Assembly: GCF_964340395.1 (NCBI RefSeq)
Contig: NC_135551.1
Coordinates: forward strand, 23,945,003-24,009,002
Length of the DNA: 64,000 nucleotides
DNA from: Glandiceps talaboti
Lineage: Eukaryota > Hemichordata > Enteropneusta > Spengelidae
Direction of reading: 5' to 3'
Part shown: positions 16,420-30,053 of the stretch, in pieces
Layout: every line of letters starts with the position of its first letter
Position numbering within the stretch: the stretch's first letter is position 1
Notes under the pieces: model-generated
Told to the model about the DNA's origin: nothing
Seen by the model: the letters and a program-made list of their open reading frames with translations, nothing else
Databases searched by the model: none
Translations under genes and position numbers: made by a program

Positions 16420-17920
16420 CTATTCTACTAGGACTCCAGCCGATGCTATGGACATGACACAGCCGCTGTTTTCCTTCAGCGCTCCCCATTTCTTGTTCTC
16501 GTCCAGAAAGTACAGGCCCTTTCTGCTTTTTCCAATACCAACAACGGTGTCATCAGCTTGTATTGCGATATCTCTAACATTTTTATCACCACCACCACCT
16601 AGGTACTTCCAATTGGAATCAATATCATCACGAATTCTCAAAGCACTGCCTTGAGTTAGACCAAGTATACGTCCATCACTGAACACATCTATCGCCCTAA
16701 CACCTTTGCTGTTTTTACATGGCTCCCAATTACTGTATAAATCAGCACGGATAACCATCTTTTCGTCAGCTGTCGCACCAAGAATTTTTCCATCTGGCAT
16801 GACGGCGACATCTCTAACACAGCAGCTGTCTTTAATCGGTCCTTCCCAGTGATCACCAACATGTGGAGATTTCCTAGTGTATAACATCTTGTCTTCACCG
16901 GCACCTAATAACGTTCCATCTTTCAGAACTGCTATGGCTTCGATACAGCAGCTACCTTGTGCTTTAGACCAATCGCCATTCACATGGCTTCGTGTAACTA
17001 CCCTTTTGTCACAGTTGACACCCACCATTTGAGTACCTGCCAATACAAACAGTATCACCAAACTGTAACAATAAGTACTGTCATGTCAGAACTCAAGGCT
17101 CCGTATCTGTTACTCTTATCACTTAATGACTAGCGCCATCTAGTGGTCATGTTTTACACAGTTTTATGGATACAGTTACTGTCTCTTCCCAGGCATTGCA
17201 CAGAAGCTTGTTTATAATGGTATACAAGGACTATTATTGATGTTATTACCAAATACGAGGGTATGTTCTACTCATTAGGAAGAAAATGGTGTTGTTTTTA
17301 TTTGAGAACGTTCTAACACCCGTGTCTCTCTGTTTCCGTTGTCTCTTATTATTTCTTACTCAAATTCTAATTTAGTACTATTACTAGTATTTCCTGGTAC
17401 ACCCTTTTCTAATTTCCATCATATTCGAAAATGGATACAATTGATTTCTTTAATTTCACACAACTATAAATACGAAATCAAGACAAAATGGGTTTTATAA
17501 GAGAGCCTTTAGCCATAATTAAGGCTTGCTCATTAGATGTCGTAATATTAGATCTAACAATGTATAACGTTAAGTCACAGACAAGTAGTGTGGTTAAATC
17601 TATCAGACTGAGATTTGAATCGAAACTATAAATGTAATCCAATGGTAAAAAAGTAAAAAAGTACAAATGCCAAAATAAATATACATACATACATACATAC
17701 ATACATACATACATACATACATACATACATACATACATACAATGATGAATGCATGCCTGCCTGCCTGTCTGCCTGCCTGCCTGCCTACCTACCTACCTAG
17801 CTACCTACCTAGCTACATACATACATACATACATACATACATACATACATACATACATACATACATACATACATACATACATACATACATACATACATAC
17901 ATACACACACACACAGACAG

Positions 17921-17951
<31 letters not shown>

Positions 17952-18525
17952 TACATACATACATACATACATACATACATACATACATACATACATACAT
18001 ACATACATACATACATACATACATACATACATGATTTAATAAATAAATAAATAAATACATCATTAAAATACAAAATAGACCACTACAAAAATTCAAATAT
18101 GAATTAAAAATATTGCGATGATTCTATCGTATGTTTCTTTTATCATACAAAACCCGTAATGTTGGCTTAGGATTGGAGGCATGATTCCAAATGGCCAGGT
18201 GAAAAATAGGGTTATTTCGTATTTCTAATTTTCATAAACAAAATAGCAAACAGTTTACCGTTACTCCAAAAAGTTAAAAATGGCAGCGTTTATTGAGTTG
18301 CATATTAACAGTAGAAACTCATCAATGGGACATCATAATTTCTAATTTGGAAATTACCCTTACCTTTAATTCCTCATTTCCTCTTAGATGTCATTAGATT
18401 TAATAACGGATTAATCTAGTGTTGACAAATAAATAACTTAGAAATACATTACCTTCGTGAAGACATGTCACCGTGGCAATAAGGAACTGGAGGATCACAG
18501 CAATTTTCAAGTTTACGAATTCCAT
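16420..18525 (-). CDS. Secreted five-repeat beta-propeller protein, paralogue B
   Basis: Minus-strand exons 18525-18453 and 17036-16420 are joined by a 1416-bp phase-1 intron with the same g|gtaatg donor as paralogue A; the product is about 229 aa. Exon 1 encodes MEFVNLKIAVILQFLIATVT with CLHEG next, a signal peptide. Exon 2 begins GTQMVGVNC and carries the same five repeats, with W at NGDW, DHWEG, SNWEP, SNWKYL and KKWGAL. It is much closer to A than to C in the first repeat. It has the six shared cysteines plus one extra (EPCKN), leaving an odd count. It is convergent with A and tandem with C. The intron contains a large ACAT microsatellite. An ATTGG-flanked tttatt (16236) could be the poly(A) signal. 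Confidence 0.82.
17681..18056. repeat. Composite microsatellite in intron of paralogue B
   Basis: (ATAC)n 17681-17740, (TGCC)n/(TACC)n 17755-17815, (ACAT)n, (AC)n/(ACAG)n near 17905-17947, (ACAT)n to 18032, then (AAAT)n. It fills about a quarter of the intron. Confidence 0.95.
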
Positions 18526-19100
18526 TTCTACTGCTAAAGGAGTCTCGAACAGATTGTATATCTGTTGGTTACAAGAGAGTAATTTTCATTAGTATTTTTT
18601 TTAAACAAGTACTGCAGTAAACATAATTTTCTTTCCATTATATGTTTCCATTATTGATGCATCCTCCACATTTCCTGAGAGAGAGCAGGGAGGTTCTCAA
18701 CAACAAACGTTACAGTCCCAAGATCAACATAGACAGGGGGCATGGTACCGAACTTCCAAACATCTACAATAGGCTGATCCTACCTCCACCTAGTGGTCAG
18801 CTGTAACTATGGAATTTGGCAATCTGATAGGAGTCGTCGACCAAGACAAATCGAAAGCTTAATGCTAAAACCTTTGAACTGCTTGTGAGTTATAACTTTT
18901 GTAAATCAGCAGCGGCAAAGTCAATGAACATTGTTGGTCAACATTCAATATTCTTTAGGTGTGGGGTTAGCATATAATAATCCTTCTACGTTGTCAGGAA
19001 CTCAGAAGATTGTTAGCTCTGCAATCATATAAGTACAATTGTATTTCTTTGTGTTATCGAAAAAAATCGCCCTTAGGCACAGGGGACAGCAGGCATGTAA
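18526..19100. other. Intergenic upstream of paralogue B
   Basis: Contains the presumed promoter of B; no recognisable element was found. Confidence 0.35.
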
Positions 19101-19282
<182 letters not shown>

Positions 19283-19659
19283 ATTTAATTGAATGTTTAA
19301 TCGATTGATGTTTAATTTTTCTGGTGAAATAAAACCTATTTTTTTGTGAGATATTGACCAATTGAGTGATTACTCTTTTGGTGATATAAAACTTTTTTCC
19401 TTCTTTCCCTGGCTAGGTTTCCGAGTTTTCTCTCTTTCAGCTCTCTTTATTGATTAAATAAAGACATCTTGCCCATTCTTTTCCTCTTATCTAAATTAAA
19501 ACACCCTTAAATCTTATAATTACCAAGGCACCGGTAACAGAAACAATTTGCTTTATCTCCTATCTTCTGAGAGATTATATATATTATGGTCATTTATTGT
19601 ATATACAATTTCTTAATGTCACAGGTTCCAGCAATATTATCTTTTCTCAGGGAAGGGGC

Positions 19660-19935
19660 ATGGAACAAAAAAGCAGTTAGTCTTTGCATTGTATCGTTAT
19701 CATCTGAAAGCGTTATCTCTATACACTGATCATAAGTTTTAACAGAGTAAAAAAAATATTGTGAAATGCACTTTTTACGATATTGATTTAAAAAATTGAT
19801 ATTTCAAAAGAAACTGGAACTCGTCCTCAACTTCAAAAAGGTCACAAAGTGCACAAATACGATCAATCCTATATTGATCTTCCTACCAGATTAAATTTTC
19901 AAGCAAAGAGACGAGCACCTAAACCGTGCCACCAT
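19660..19935 (-). pseudogene. LINE ORF2 C-terminal fragment, broken
   Basis: On the minus strand two frames give MMVARFRCSSLCLKI (ending in a stop) and, after a frameshift, YRIDRICALCDLFEVEDEF followed by QFLLKY. This is the typical LINE C-terminal pattern (R..lsrFR.ss..l.I...R.....R.C..C....vEdE.hFll.C). A further frame gives QRLTAFLFHA. At least two breaks, so non-functional. No 3' tail was seen. Confidence 0.6.
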
Positions 19936-20103
19936 CATGCGGTGACAACCTAATTTAAAAACAAATAGATAGTAATAAAAGTCCTGTAATTATCAAACGT
20001 TGACATCTCACTGTGCCATTTTGAGGACAGATACACTTTAAATCTATGTACAAAATTTTTACGAATACATTGACATTTTGTACTTCTTGCGCATTCCATA
20101 CAT

Positions 20104-20817
20104 TACAATACAATACAATACAATACAATACAATACAATACAATACAATACAATACAATACAATACAACTTTATTGGTCCTTGTCAGGAAATTATAGTGT
20201 CTGCCATAAAACAATTTAAACGAGTAGATAAAAACAATAAAACGAGTACATAAAAAACAAGACTTCGATCACAATCAAAACACGTACATAACCAGGATAA
20301 AAGAACGACGATAACTCGATTGCTGCTGGAATGAATGATTGCTTATAGCGTGTTGTTAATGTTCTGGTGCGTGGTAGTCTGAGTCTGCCGCTTCTTTCTA
20401 TACGTCGACTGTTCTGGCCTAAGTGGGTGTGTGTCGTCAGCTTATATTGTTCCCAGTCTGTCTGTAATTTGTCAATAAATGTCTAATATCCTAGCCCACG
20501 TCTTTTAACACGCACACACCTGAGTTCTAAATCTGGTAAAGCATTTTGTAACACCCTTTTGGATATCTGTAACATGGCGTATTCACCCAATATTTGACAC
20601 AGCGTTTGGCGGTTACTAGATGGAGAGGGTACCTTCCATAGACACCAACAACGGCACAGTTTGGGGCATTACTTGTTACACCTAAAAATAATCTATAAGC
20701 AAGAAGCCGCACCCTTTCTAATGGGACCTAACTTTGGAAGCCCCAAACATCAGAGCCATACGTAAGGATTGGTACAATCATGGTTTCAAAGATGTTCAAA
20801 AAATGTGTCATATGACG

Positions 20818-20903
<86 letters not shown>

Positions 20904-20910
20904 CAGTCAA
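20104..20910 (-). pseudogene. Non-LTR retrotransposon 3' end with (ATTGT)n tail
   Basis: Reading the minus strand: MTHFLNIFETMIVPILTYG and SDVWGFQS, an in-frame stop (TAG at about 20725), PLERVRLLAYRLFLGVTSNAP, then GRYPLHLV, KRCVKYW and a later segment GRLRLPRTRT ... YKQSFIPAAIEL. The 'vlPiltYg.evWG' and 'LGV.s.aPn.av.gE.GR.Pl' patterns belong to the end of the reverse-transcriptase ORF of CR1/RTE-like LINEs. The element ends in about 13 copies of a pentanucleotide (20104-20167), the microsatellite-type tail of such elements. It is 5'-truncated and interrupted near 20818 by (CAGA)n. Clade assignment is tentative. Confidence 0.75.
20818..20902. repeat. (CAGA)n microsatellite
   Basis: About 85 bp of pure CAGA at the upstream break of the LINE fragment. 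Confidence 0.95.
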
Positions 20911-22118
20911 CTATGCGTTAAATATTTCTTACCTCAAAGACAGTTAGTGGTATTTAATGGCGATGTCGTCACGATCTGGTTACACACAGAAAAGTTATGG
21001 TTTTAGGTAAAGTTTTGTGGGCATTATATAAGTACAGGTAAACATATCTATATGTGAACATCGTGTTAGAACTCGTTAAGTGACAGAACAATTAGTGAAA
21101 AGTCGCCAAATTTCCAGTACAGTGCACATTGTGTACTGAAAATAACTCCCATCACATTTTGCCTCGGATGTATAATTATGAGTAATGTTATATGGACCTT
21201 CTATTTGTCTTCAAAAAAATATCCATTTTTCTCTAATACATGGTGTTTAGAAAGTATTCTAAAACTGAATAAACTTTCAGAAATATAAACTAAAAACACA
21301 GATGTACCTCTTAGGCCAGAAAGAAATGAAAAGGTTGTTCAACGGGCCCAACCTACCCATATTGTGGGCATTTCATTTTTTTTTGGTGATGGTCAATATA
21401 TCTTCATGACATGCGGGCTTCACGTGTCAGTAAAATGCACACTTTGTTTCAAAATTAAGGTGATTTCTTTATATTTTCTGAATAATACAAGTGACATTTG
21501 AGTTAATTCCAAATTATATAATCTTATACTGTGGCTTACTTGGCTCTGACGATGCATACAAGAGTGAATTGAGATTAAACTAAGCTGTTCCAACGTACAC
21601 TAAAAGGAAGGAGCAAATATTTACGACCATGGGAAGGGGGCTGAGCAGTCATTGGGCCATCTGAAAGTCTTGTAATGTGTTGCCCTTTATTCGTGTTTTT
21701 TTGAAACCAAATTAAACTTCACCAAGTTATTTACCAATTCAAGTGCACATCCGCAAAATATCTTTCAGCTTTGCCACAACAAAATACACTTCATAAAATA
21801 CACTTCATAGCCATATAATATGTGCTGTGCAGAGTACAATTGTCCCAATTCTGGTATTTCAATACCATATTAAAGCATTGTCAGACTTTAAATTATGTCT
21901 ATGGTTTGATAAATGTATGCCTCTAAATCTCCTACTTTGTCCTTATTTTCAAAAAAAATTCTATTTTTTTTTCTGACCTTACATGTATTTGGATTAATCA
22001 AAACGATACTATCCATGATGTCACAGTAGCGACTCTGAAACTCATATTGTCACGATAGTCGAGTTTTTCTGAAGTACAGGATGGGGGAGGGACCTCAATT
22101 ACTGGATAAATAAGAAAG
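20911..22118. other. Non-coding stretch, nothing recognised
   Basis: No ORF or repeat that I can support. Confidence 0.35.
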
Positions 22119-22153
<35 letters not shown>

Positions 22154-22213
22154 GCACACACACACACACACACAGTACATACATACATACATACATACAT
22201 GCATGCATGCATG

Positions 22214-22299
<86 letters not shown>

Positions 22300-22390
22300 T
22301 ACATACATACATACATACATACATACATACATACATACATACATACATACATACATACATACATACATACATACATACATACATACATAC
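22119..22390. repeat. Composite microsatellite (AC, ATAC, GCAG, ACAG, ACAT)
   Basis: (AC)n 22121-22174, (ATAC)n, (ATGC)n, (GCAG)n 22212-22242, (ACAG)n 22243-22298, (ACAT)n to 22390. Neighbouring blocks differ by single substitutions in the motif. Confidence 0.95.
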
Positions 22391-22895
22391 AGATGTCACA
22401 GGTTTAACGGTCTAATTTCTCCCTAAATTAAAACATGAAACACTTATACAGCGAAAATGCTTGTACGAAAATATGCTTAATTCAATGAACTTAGAATACA
22501 CTTGAAATTTACTGATGGCTAGTTGTGGCAAACAAAACTGCACACAATGTTCGGTGTAAAATCGCAGACTTGATTGGGACACGCTGTCGGCATTGCAACA
22601 CACACAACTCATGGATGAGATTGTCAATTGTTCACGAATGCAAAGTTCAGTTCCAGACAATGTCCATAACCTGCCAACAACTGTGTGACTGGTCAACCTT
22701 AAGTAGCTGACCCCGACAAGAAACTTTACTAAAATCATCATTTTTGTGACACATATCAATCATCATCATCGTCATACATGTAGCAACACGTGGCAAATAA
22801 AATTCTGGTCGTAAATTAGTAAACAAGTGCAAACAAGTTGTTCTCCTTCCCTCTTAATGCAGACACGATATGCACAATTTTAAAATAGGTTCCTT

Positions 22896-23271
22896 AAGCC
22901 TGCAATAAAATTGTTACCTAATTTTTCACGCGGACCCTAAACGTTTTATTACGTATTCGAGAGAGAAAAAAGTGATAAAATCGCGAAAATTGTGAACTCT
23001 CGCATGAAATATAGTGGATGCGAAAAACTGACATCAATCTAAAAAGAAAAAATTGATATAACACTGTTCGTCCAATCTGTAATGGCTGTACATCTGATGA
23101 GATGAAACCAATAACACAGAGACCATATGGAAAACAACGGAAAACATAACTACCTGAACTAGACAATCACATATGAAAAATACATATAAAAAAGAAATAA
23201 AAACTCTACCTACCCCACCTATTCTAAAATTGAGCGTAATCGGAGCCACACATTTGTTTTTGTTAGGCCTT
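22896..23271 (-). mobile_element. Interspersed TIR repeat family A, copy 2
   Basis: Inverted relative to copy 1. Left end near tccttaagcctgcaataaaa, right end ttgttaggcct. Shares accctaaacg, ctgtacatctgatgag and cccacctattctaaaattgag (in complement) with copies 1 and 3. This intact copy shows what the empty site of copy 3 looked like. Confidence 0.65.
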
Positions 23272-23642
23272 ATACACGTACTTATTCGGCCGAACAGCTG
23301 AATCGACAAACCACGATTGACGGGCTGATGATGGGCAAACGTAAATAAAAACGGTATAGCCATAGCATAATGAGGTTGTGATCATGCAGACATAATTAAT
23401 CATCATAAACCTTTATTTCATAAACTGTGTTTACTCTCATTTACTGTGTATACGTGGAGTATATACAATTGTGACCATTTCGCATATAGGAAAACATAAA
23501 AGTATTATTCTTATCCTAGCTATAGTATTTTGTATTTTTCTGAGTTACAAACCAATTTTAAGCGTTTATGTGTAGTTTTTCGATGGAATCCACACTTTTA
23601 TTCCATGTTAACATTATTAAATTCAAGCAAGTTCCATTGTTC

Positions 23643-24545
23643 ACCTATAACATAGTCATATGTGTCTTGGCGGGATAGGTGACTACATGTAATTTCTATG
23701 GTCTAGATGAGTAACATAGTCATAGGTGTCTTGGCGGGAAAGGTGACTACATGTAATTTTTATGGTCTAGATGAGTAACATAGTCATAGGTGTCTTGGCG
23801 GGATAGGTGACTACATGGTAACTTATACGGCCTAGTTGAGTAACATAGTCATAGGTGTCTTGGCGGGATAGGTGACTACATGGTAACTTATACGGCCTAG
23901 TTGAGTAACATAGTCATAGGTGTCTTGGCGGGATAGGTGACTACATGTAATTTATACAGTCTAGATGAGTAACATAGTCATAGGTGTCTTGGCGGGATAG
24001 GTGACTACATGGTAACTTATACCGTTACGGCCTAGATGAGTAACATAGTCATAGGTGTCTTAGCGGATAGGTGACTACATGGTAATTTATACGGTCTAGA
24101 TGAGTAACATAGTCATAGGTGTCTTAGTGGGATAGGTGACTACATGTAATTTCTATGGCCTAGATGAGTAACATAGTCATAGGTGTCTTGGCGGGATAGG
24201 TGACTACATGGTAACTTATACGGCCTATAGATGAGTAACATAGTCATAGGTGTCTTGGCGGGATAGGTGACTACATGTAATTTATACGGCCTAGATGAGT
24301 AACATAGTCATAGGTGTCTTGGCGGGATAGGTGATTACATGGTAATTTATACGGCCTAGATGAGTAACATAGTCATATGTGTCTTGGCGGGATAGGTGAC
24401 TCCATGTAATTTCTATGGTCTGGATGACTAACATAGTCATAGGTGTCTTGGCGGGATAGCTAGGTGACTACATGTAATTTATACGGCCTAGATTACTAAC
24501 ATAGTCAGAGGTGTCTTGGCGGATAAGTGACTACACGGTAATTAT
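23643..24545. repeat. Minisatellite, ~65-bp unit, about 14 copies
   Basis: Unit taacatagtcataggtgtct + tggcgggataggtgactaca + tggtaacttatacggcctagatgag, with copies starting at about 23649, 23711, 23775 and so on to 24498. The two halves vary (gtaatttctatgg versus ggtaacttatacgg), suggesting two mixed subtypes. It lies just downstream of paralogue C. Confidence 0.9.
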
Positions 24546-24758
24546 ACGATTACTGCACTGTTCATTGCTTTAGGATTTGTTAGATCTAGTCAGCTCTGGT
24601 ATAAGACATTGTAACATTCATCAACCATAGTAATAATATCTTTTGTATTGAGTCGTTTTATTGAATTTCGCTTTTTATTGAACACATTGAATATGTTCCC
24701 CACAACAAACACATAAATTGACACCGTACCGGAAGTCGGTCTCACCGGCATACATGTG

Positions 24759-26662
24759 TTATTCTTTCAGGATTCCACTTGACACGATAGATAAAACGCA
24801 GTCGCTGTTCTTTCTGAGCTCTCCCCATTTGTCATCCTTGTCAAGAAAGTACAGACCCTTTCGACGTTTTCCAACGCCAACAATGGTGCCATCAGGTTGT
24901 ATAGCGATATCTCTCATATTCTTGTTACCACCACCGCCGAGGAATCGCCAGTGACCATTTATCCCACTACGAATTTTTAGAGAACTGCCTTTAGATAGAC
25001 CAAGTATACGTCCATCACTGAACACGTCTATCGCCCTAACGCCTTTGCCGTTTGGAACAATTTCCCAATCACTGTGTAAATCAGCACGGACTACCATCTT
25101 ATGGTGAAGGGTTGTGCCAAGAATTCTGCCATCGGGCATGACAGCGACATCTTTGACACAGCAGCTATTCTCGATTGGTCCTTGCCACTTGCCAACATTT
25201 GGAGCTTTCTTTGTGTATAACATTTTGTCCTCACCAACACCCAATAGTGTGTTATCGGGAAGGATAGCTACGGCAGTGACGCAACAACTGTCTTCCGTTT
25301 GAAACCAATTTCCGTCCACACGACCTCGGGTAACCAACTCGAAATCACAGTTGACACCCACCATATTAGTACCTGTCAATGCAACATATCATTCGTTAAA
25401 CACTGTGTGCATAAACATGTCAGCTAAACACTTTGCATATATACTAGATGAAATAACATATGTGGAGTACGAGTGCATAACATAATTTCAAAATTTCATG
25501 TAAAATATTTGTGTAGTTAACTTTTACTGTTTAACCAATATTGCAATAAACATGTGATCGTGAAATCTTAAGTATTGTATAACATAATGTACCATACGTT
25601 TACACAGAAATGTATAAGAGACTGTGTATGGTCATTCTACACTGAATTTAGTCCACCATGCCCCATTAATTAAGACCACTGTATATACGCATTAACACAT
25701 GCAAGCGTATAATGTTATTTTTCCGTTTTAAATGCGCATATTATTAATTTAAAATTAACCCTGAGAAGAAGCTCCATATGGCGCGAAACGTGTCTGGTGG
25801 TCAAAGCTGTTGATAACAAATGCAGCAGCACAATACGTTTAACAATTTCAGCACGTAGTGTTCCAAGCCATGTCGTGTCGTCAAAGTTCGGGCAAATACA
25901 GAAATAAGGGAAAATTCATTCACAAATAAAAAAAAAAGTCTAGCAAACGTGAATGTAACAATCCGAATTTTACATGTTCGAATTTTGTTCCTGTACTCAT
26001 AACCGTTTTAATGAAGCTGAGCCATTTTAACGAAAACATATGGAAATATGTTTATAGCCGTCACTCTGCTGATTACAAAATTCGTCCTATTACATATTTC
26101 AGAGAGACTGCCCAAATTAGCATCTGACTGCACATTCAATCTCTAGACCCTATTTTCAGGCCCCTGGACAAAGTATGCAAACTATACCAGACATAATAAT
26201 TCGTCATTGTAGATAAAAGAGTGAAATACATATAGCAGCTGAACAGACGTTGGTTTGCTTTTTCCATTTGAATCCATTAAAATTCTCAAGTCCATTTATA
26301 ATGTGTTCATTAGAAGCCTTTTTACTGCACTTAAAAAGAATAGCTATGTTTATCAGTGTTCAATGTGATTGGTCAAAGGATCCTGGTGTCTTTGTTGTGT
26401 CTCTGTTATTATTAGTGTGGAGTGAAACACCAAACCAAAATCATTTCTACTGTGTGTCCTGTGTTGGTGCAGTACCTAAATACAAATAAAATGGTGAAGT
26501 TATGTCTCCGCCACCACTTTAAAGAGATACAAGGACAAACTAAGAATTCCCAGTTGTTGTTTTTTTATCAATACGAAATAAACATCAAACATTACCTCTG
26601 TCAAGACTTGATACCATGGTAACAAGCAACTGAATAATCAACACACATCTCATGAATACCAT
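24759..26662 (-). CDS. Secreted five-repeat beta-propeller protein, paralogue C
   Basis: Minus-strand exons 26662-26596 and 25372-24759 (1223-bp phase-1 intron, donor g|gtaatg, acceptor gacag|gt) give about 226 aa. Exon 1 reads MVFMRCVLIIQLLVTMVSSL then DRG, a signal peptide; exon 2 starts TNMVGVNC. Five repeats have W at GNW, KWQG, DWEIV, HWRFL and KWGEL. The six cysteines match paralogue A. It is the most diverged copy in repeat 1 (FELVTRGRVDGNW), while repeats 3-5 stay close to A and B (GVRAIDVFSDGRILGLSKGS is shared with A). Two tttatt signals at about 24655-24678 could be the poly(A) site. Transcribed in the same direction as B, about 6.2 kb upstream of it. Confidence 0.82.
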
Positions 26663-28557
26663 TGTGGATATCAAATTCATCCGATAAGGTTCCTCTGTAG
26701 GTGAATACAAATCGGTTTCAGATATTAAATTGATTACTTTTGTTGTTTGGTATCAGGATAGTGTTGAATTTAATGTTTAGGTTGATTTTGTTATGATGTT
26801 GTCTCCTGACCCAAGTCTATATGTCTGGATGTATAGCTAATTTATATCCTGCAGCCTCTTGCAATCAACTTTAGCCTTTAATAGAAACATATATTATAGA
26901 CATTTATCAATCTAAACACACATGGTCAACTGAAGTTTTAAAGAAAGATGTCGAATGGACCCAATTAATTATTAAGTGAGGCTACGTTGTTTGTCATTAG
27001 TTTGCTAGTACTTTGGTGAAATTTTGACCGAATGTCATTACGTAAAATAAAGTGAAGAGTAATAATAGAATGTAAAATTGAACTGAAAGAATTTCTCGTA
27101 AATTAATAATTTCTCACCTCCAGTACAATAATGGTCGAGCTCAATAACCCAATAAAGGCTCTTCTCTCGCTACGTGTCTATGGGTATTCTTTCCTGGGGA
27201 CAAGAAGTCCTGGATTGTACTGTAGGTCCAGCGTATAGCTTAATTATTATAGAGATGGTACAATAATCGTAATTATTAGCTTAGAGATTAGTTTGCAACA
27301 GCTGTGCAAAATGTCAAATACATCATTTTTTTAATTACTGAAGACTATTTTTAGCAATTTGTTACATGGCCATCGACTATAGCTAGACATATAAAGACTG
27401 TGACATGTGCCCGTGAATAGAATGTACAACTTTGTACATGTGTAAGACAAAAGCATTATAACATTAACACTTGTTCTTCATAATTCCTATTTCAGTTTTA
27501 GCTTCGCTGTCAGCGTGGAGCGAGTCTCCAGGGTGTATGTGTGAAGAGAACAGTATTATCTAGGTAACATTTCCAAGAGTTACGTTATTTAAAGTTATCG
27601 CTTTAGCTGTCGGTATATAGAGCAGGTCTGGTGTATGTGTTCATGATGTTGGATTCATATTATTCATTCAACATATCTTCTATTATGTAGATTGAAATAC
27701 AACCACTAAAGATGTTTGGATCTCGTAAAGTTAAGGTTTAGGAATGTTCACTTTCTTCTCCGAAAATGTTGCAGATAGACGATACTTGAGAAGCAAACAG
27801 GTGTGCTTTCTCAAAGTCGCCTAATTTTCTGACATGATGGACAGAATTAAATTACACACGTGCTACCTTACACTGTCAGTAAAGTTACCAATGAGAGCTT
27901 AATTGTACGTACACAATGTATTATAATAGGCTGGGTAAATCATCAATACTGAGGAATTTTAATATGTATTAAGAGTTTTATGAGTTGATTACGAGTGTAA
28001 GTATAGTGCCACTTGCAGAAATGTAAATATCGAGTTAAGTGTTGAAGTTGTACTGGTGAAGAGTAAACTAATCATCAAATTATAGTAAGATAACCTTTTG
28101 TTTGAAAATTCTACCGCTGGGCGGTATAAAATGTACCAACAATAAGACTAGTGTATGAATTAAAGTATCTGTCGCCTTGTAGACATTTCAAGAAAAATAT
28201 AACGATAATTTGTACATTCTTTTCAAATTTCAAATATGATGTTATAATAATTTTGTCTATCAAAAAAATTCAGTAACTTTCTTTTTTAAGTGTAAATCAA
28301 AGACTCAAATGGGCAACAATATTTGTCCAAGCTAAAAGTTAACCATTTTCCTGTGATACATGTAGGCAACTTGGACACGTATCAAACTTGGTGACATGTA
28401 GAATAGCGCCATCTACTGGTTTATTGGATGTTTTACATAAAAAGTGACCGATTGTGACCACATTATCACTGAATGTATTGATATGTACTGCATGTATGTT
28501 TATAGAATGACGTCAGCTGATGTCATGCAAACTGATGTCTACGTATTATGTGTACAT
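26663..28557. other. Intergenic, nothing recognised
   Basis: Upstream of paralogue C. The ORFs present are short and show no recognisable feature. Confidence 0.35.
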
Positions 28558-28655
28558 TGTGTGTGTGTGTGTGTGTGTGTGAAGAAATATTGTAGTCTAA
28601 AATCCTTTAACGTCACACACACACACGTACACACACACACACACGTACGTACGTA

Positions 28656-28712
<57 letters not shown>

Positions 28713-28713
28713 C
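28558..28713. repeat. (GT)n, (AC)n and (ACGT)n microsatellites
   Basis: (GT)n 28559-28581, (AC)n 28614-28644 with a gtac step, (ACGT)n 28643-28660, (AC)n 28660-28709. Confidence 0.9.
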
Positions 28714-29233
28714 CCCACACGCTTTAACAATACTCAATGAGTTACCTTGGCTGTTTCAAATGATCAACATTTCAGTGTTTATTTTTGACTACTAAGCCTG
28801 TCCAGCAACAAATGAACATCACACATCACTAATTACGCAAGGTCATTCCGTGTTTAATTACACAAGTTACGAAACTATGGGTCAATGACTTGACTACAAA
28901 ATGTACATATAAAACGTGCTATTTTCATGGCCTCTATATTGCTCTGGATTGGGACAATTATGATCCTCGGCTAGCTTCCCACCCCCCCCCCCCCCCACCT
29001 TTATGTCTTGATTCTATTCTGTTTAAACAAACATCAGGTATAAAACATCATACATTTCTTGTCACCATCTAAATATCATTTAGTGTTTTGGGTTTTTTCA
29101 CTTCCATGCATTAGGCAAAGATGATATATACATAGGAATTAAAACATGCTTCGACACACGTATGGCTTTATGAGCAGCATGTCGTGACAGGTAATGTACC
29201 AGGCTGCATTACTTTAATCAACTGACATCTATA

Positions 29234-29522
29234 CTCTCTCACCAGTCCTCGGGAGCATCGCTATTAGCTGTTTGTCTTTACAAATATCTACCGCATAATT
29301 GTACTAGAATATCCTTGTACTCTGGGCCCTCATCGACTACATAGGCCTATCATTTGTTGACTTGTTACTGTGACTCCGTGTTATTGCGATGCCCCGAGTA
29401 ACACGTCAACAAATGATTTAGTCCCATTGATGAGTGTCCACAGTACAATGATTATGCAGTAGATATCGGTACATACAAAACAGCCCTTTTAGTGATGCGA
29501 TGATCCAAGGGCTGTGAGAGAG
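29234..29522. mobile_element. Imperfect foldback element
   Basis: Arms of about 140 bp around a centre near 29380: ctctctcacc...catcgctattag and atctaccgcataattgtact on the left match in complement gtacaatgattatgcagtagat...gggctgtgagagag on the right; tcatttgttgac and gtcaacaaatga flank the centre. Arms have diverged by substitution and small indels. No ORF. Confidence 0.6.
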
Positions 29523-30053
29523 TCTAAGAGACATCGTGAGTGTGTTTATCCTTTGTTGATTTCAGCCTTGTATATTGTGCCGGGGTGAAACCAAAACAAA
29601 TGGCAGTAAGGCCTAACAAAAAAAAACAACTGTGTGGTTCCGATTACACTCAATTTTAGAATAGGTGGGGGTAGGTAGATTTTAATTTTATTTTTTATAT
29701 ATGTAATATTTTTCATAGAGTGTCTAGTTCAAGTAGTTATGTTTTCCAGTGTTATCCATATGGTCTCTGTGTTATTGATTTCTTCTCATCAGATGTACAG
29801 CCATTACAGATTGGAAGAACAGTTTTATATTGTCTTAAGGGGCAACATCAACAGTTCAATATAATATATCTAACTTAATTGCTTAAGTTTGGGGGTAGAG
29901 GGTTTTGGCCAAATTAATTTCTCAACCGTCAAAAACGATTTAACGTCATACTTGGCAAATTTAGTACGATTTCAAGGCTGCATTTACCTATAACACTGCG
30001 TACACTCGGTCCGATTTATCAGCGGTACGTGGTTAAAATGGTTTTCTGTTTTT

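Noticed and set aside
22412-22759. 115-codon minus-strand ORF
   Set aside because: No recognisable motif; it overlaps an opposite ORF and adjoins a microsatellite, so it is probably chance.
25760-25810. ctgagaagaagctccatatg + gcgcgaaacgtgtc, similar to a hammerhead core with GAAAC and GTC
   Set aside because: The CTGANGA core is not intact (CTGAGAA), stem II has a mismatch and stem III is only two pairs. It may be a dead remnant of a Penelope-type element, but it does not meet the standard used for 4664-4708.
26250-26489. 79-codon ORF in the intron of paralogue C
   Set aside because: On the opposite strand to C, no family feature, no upstream context.
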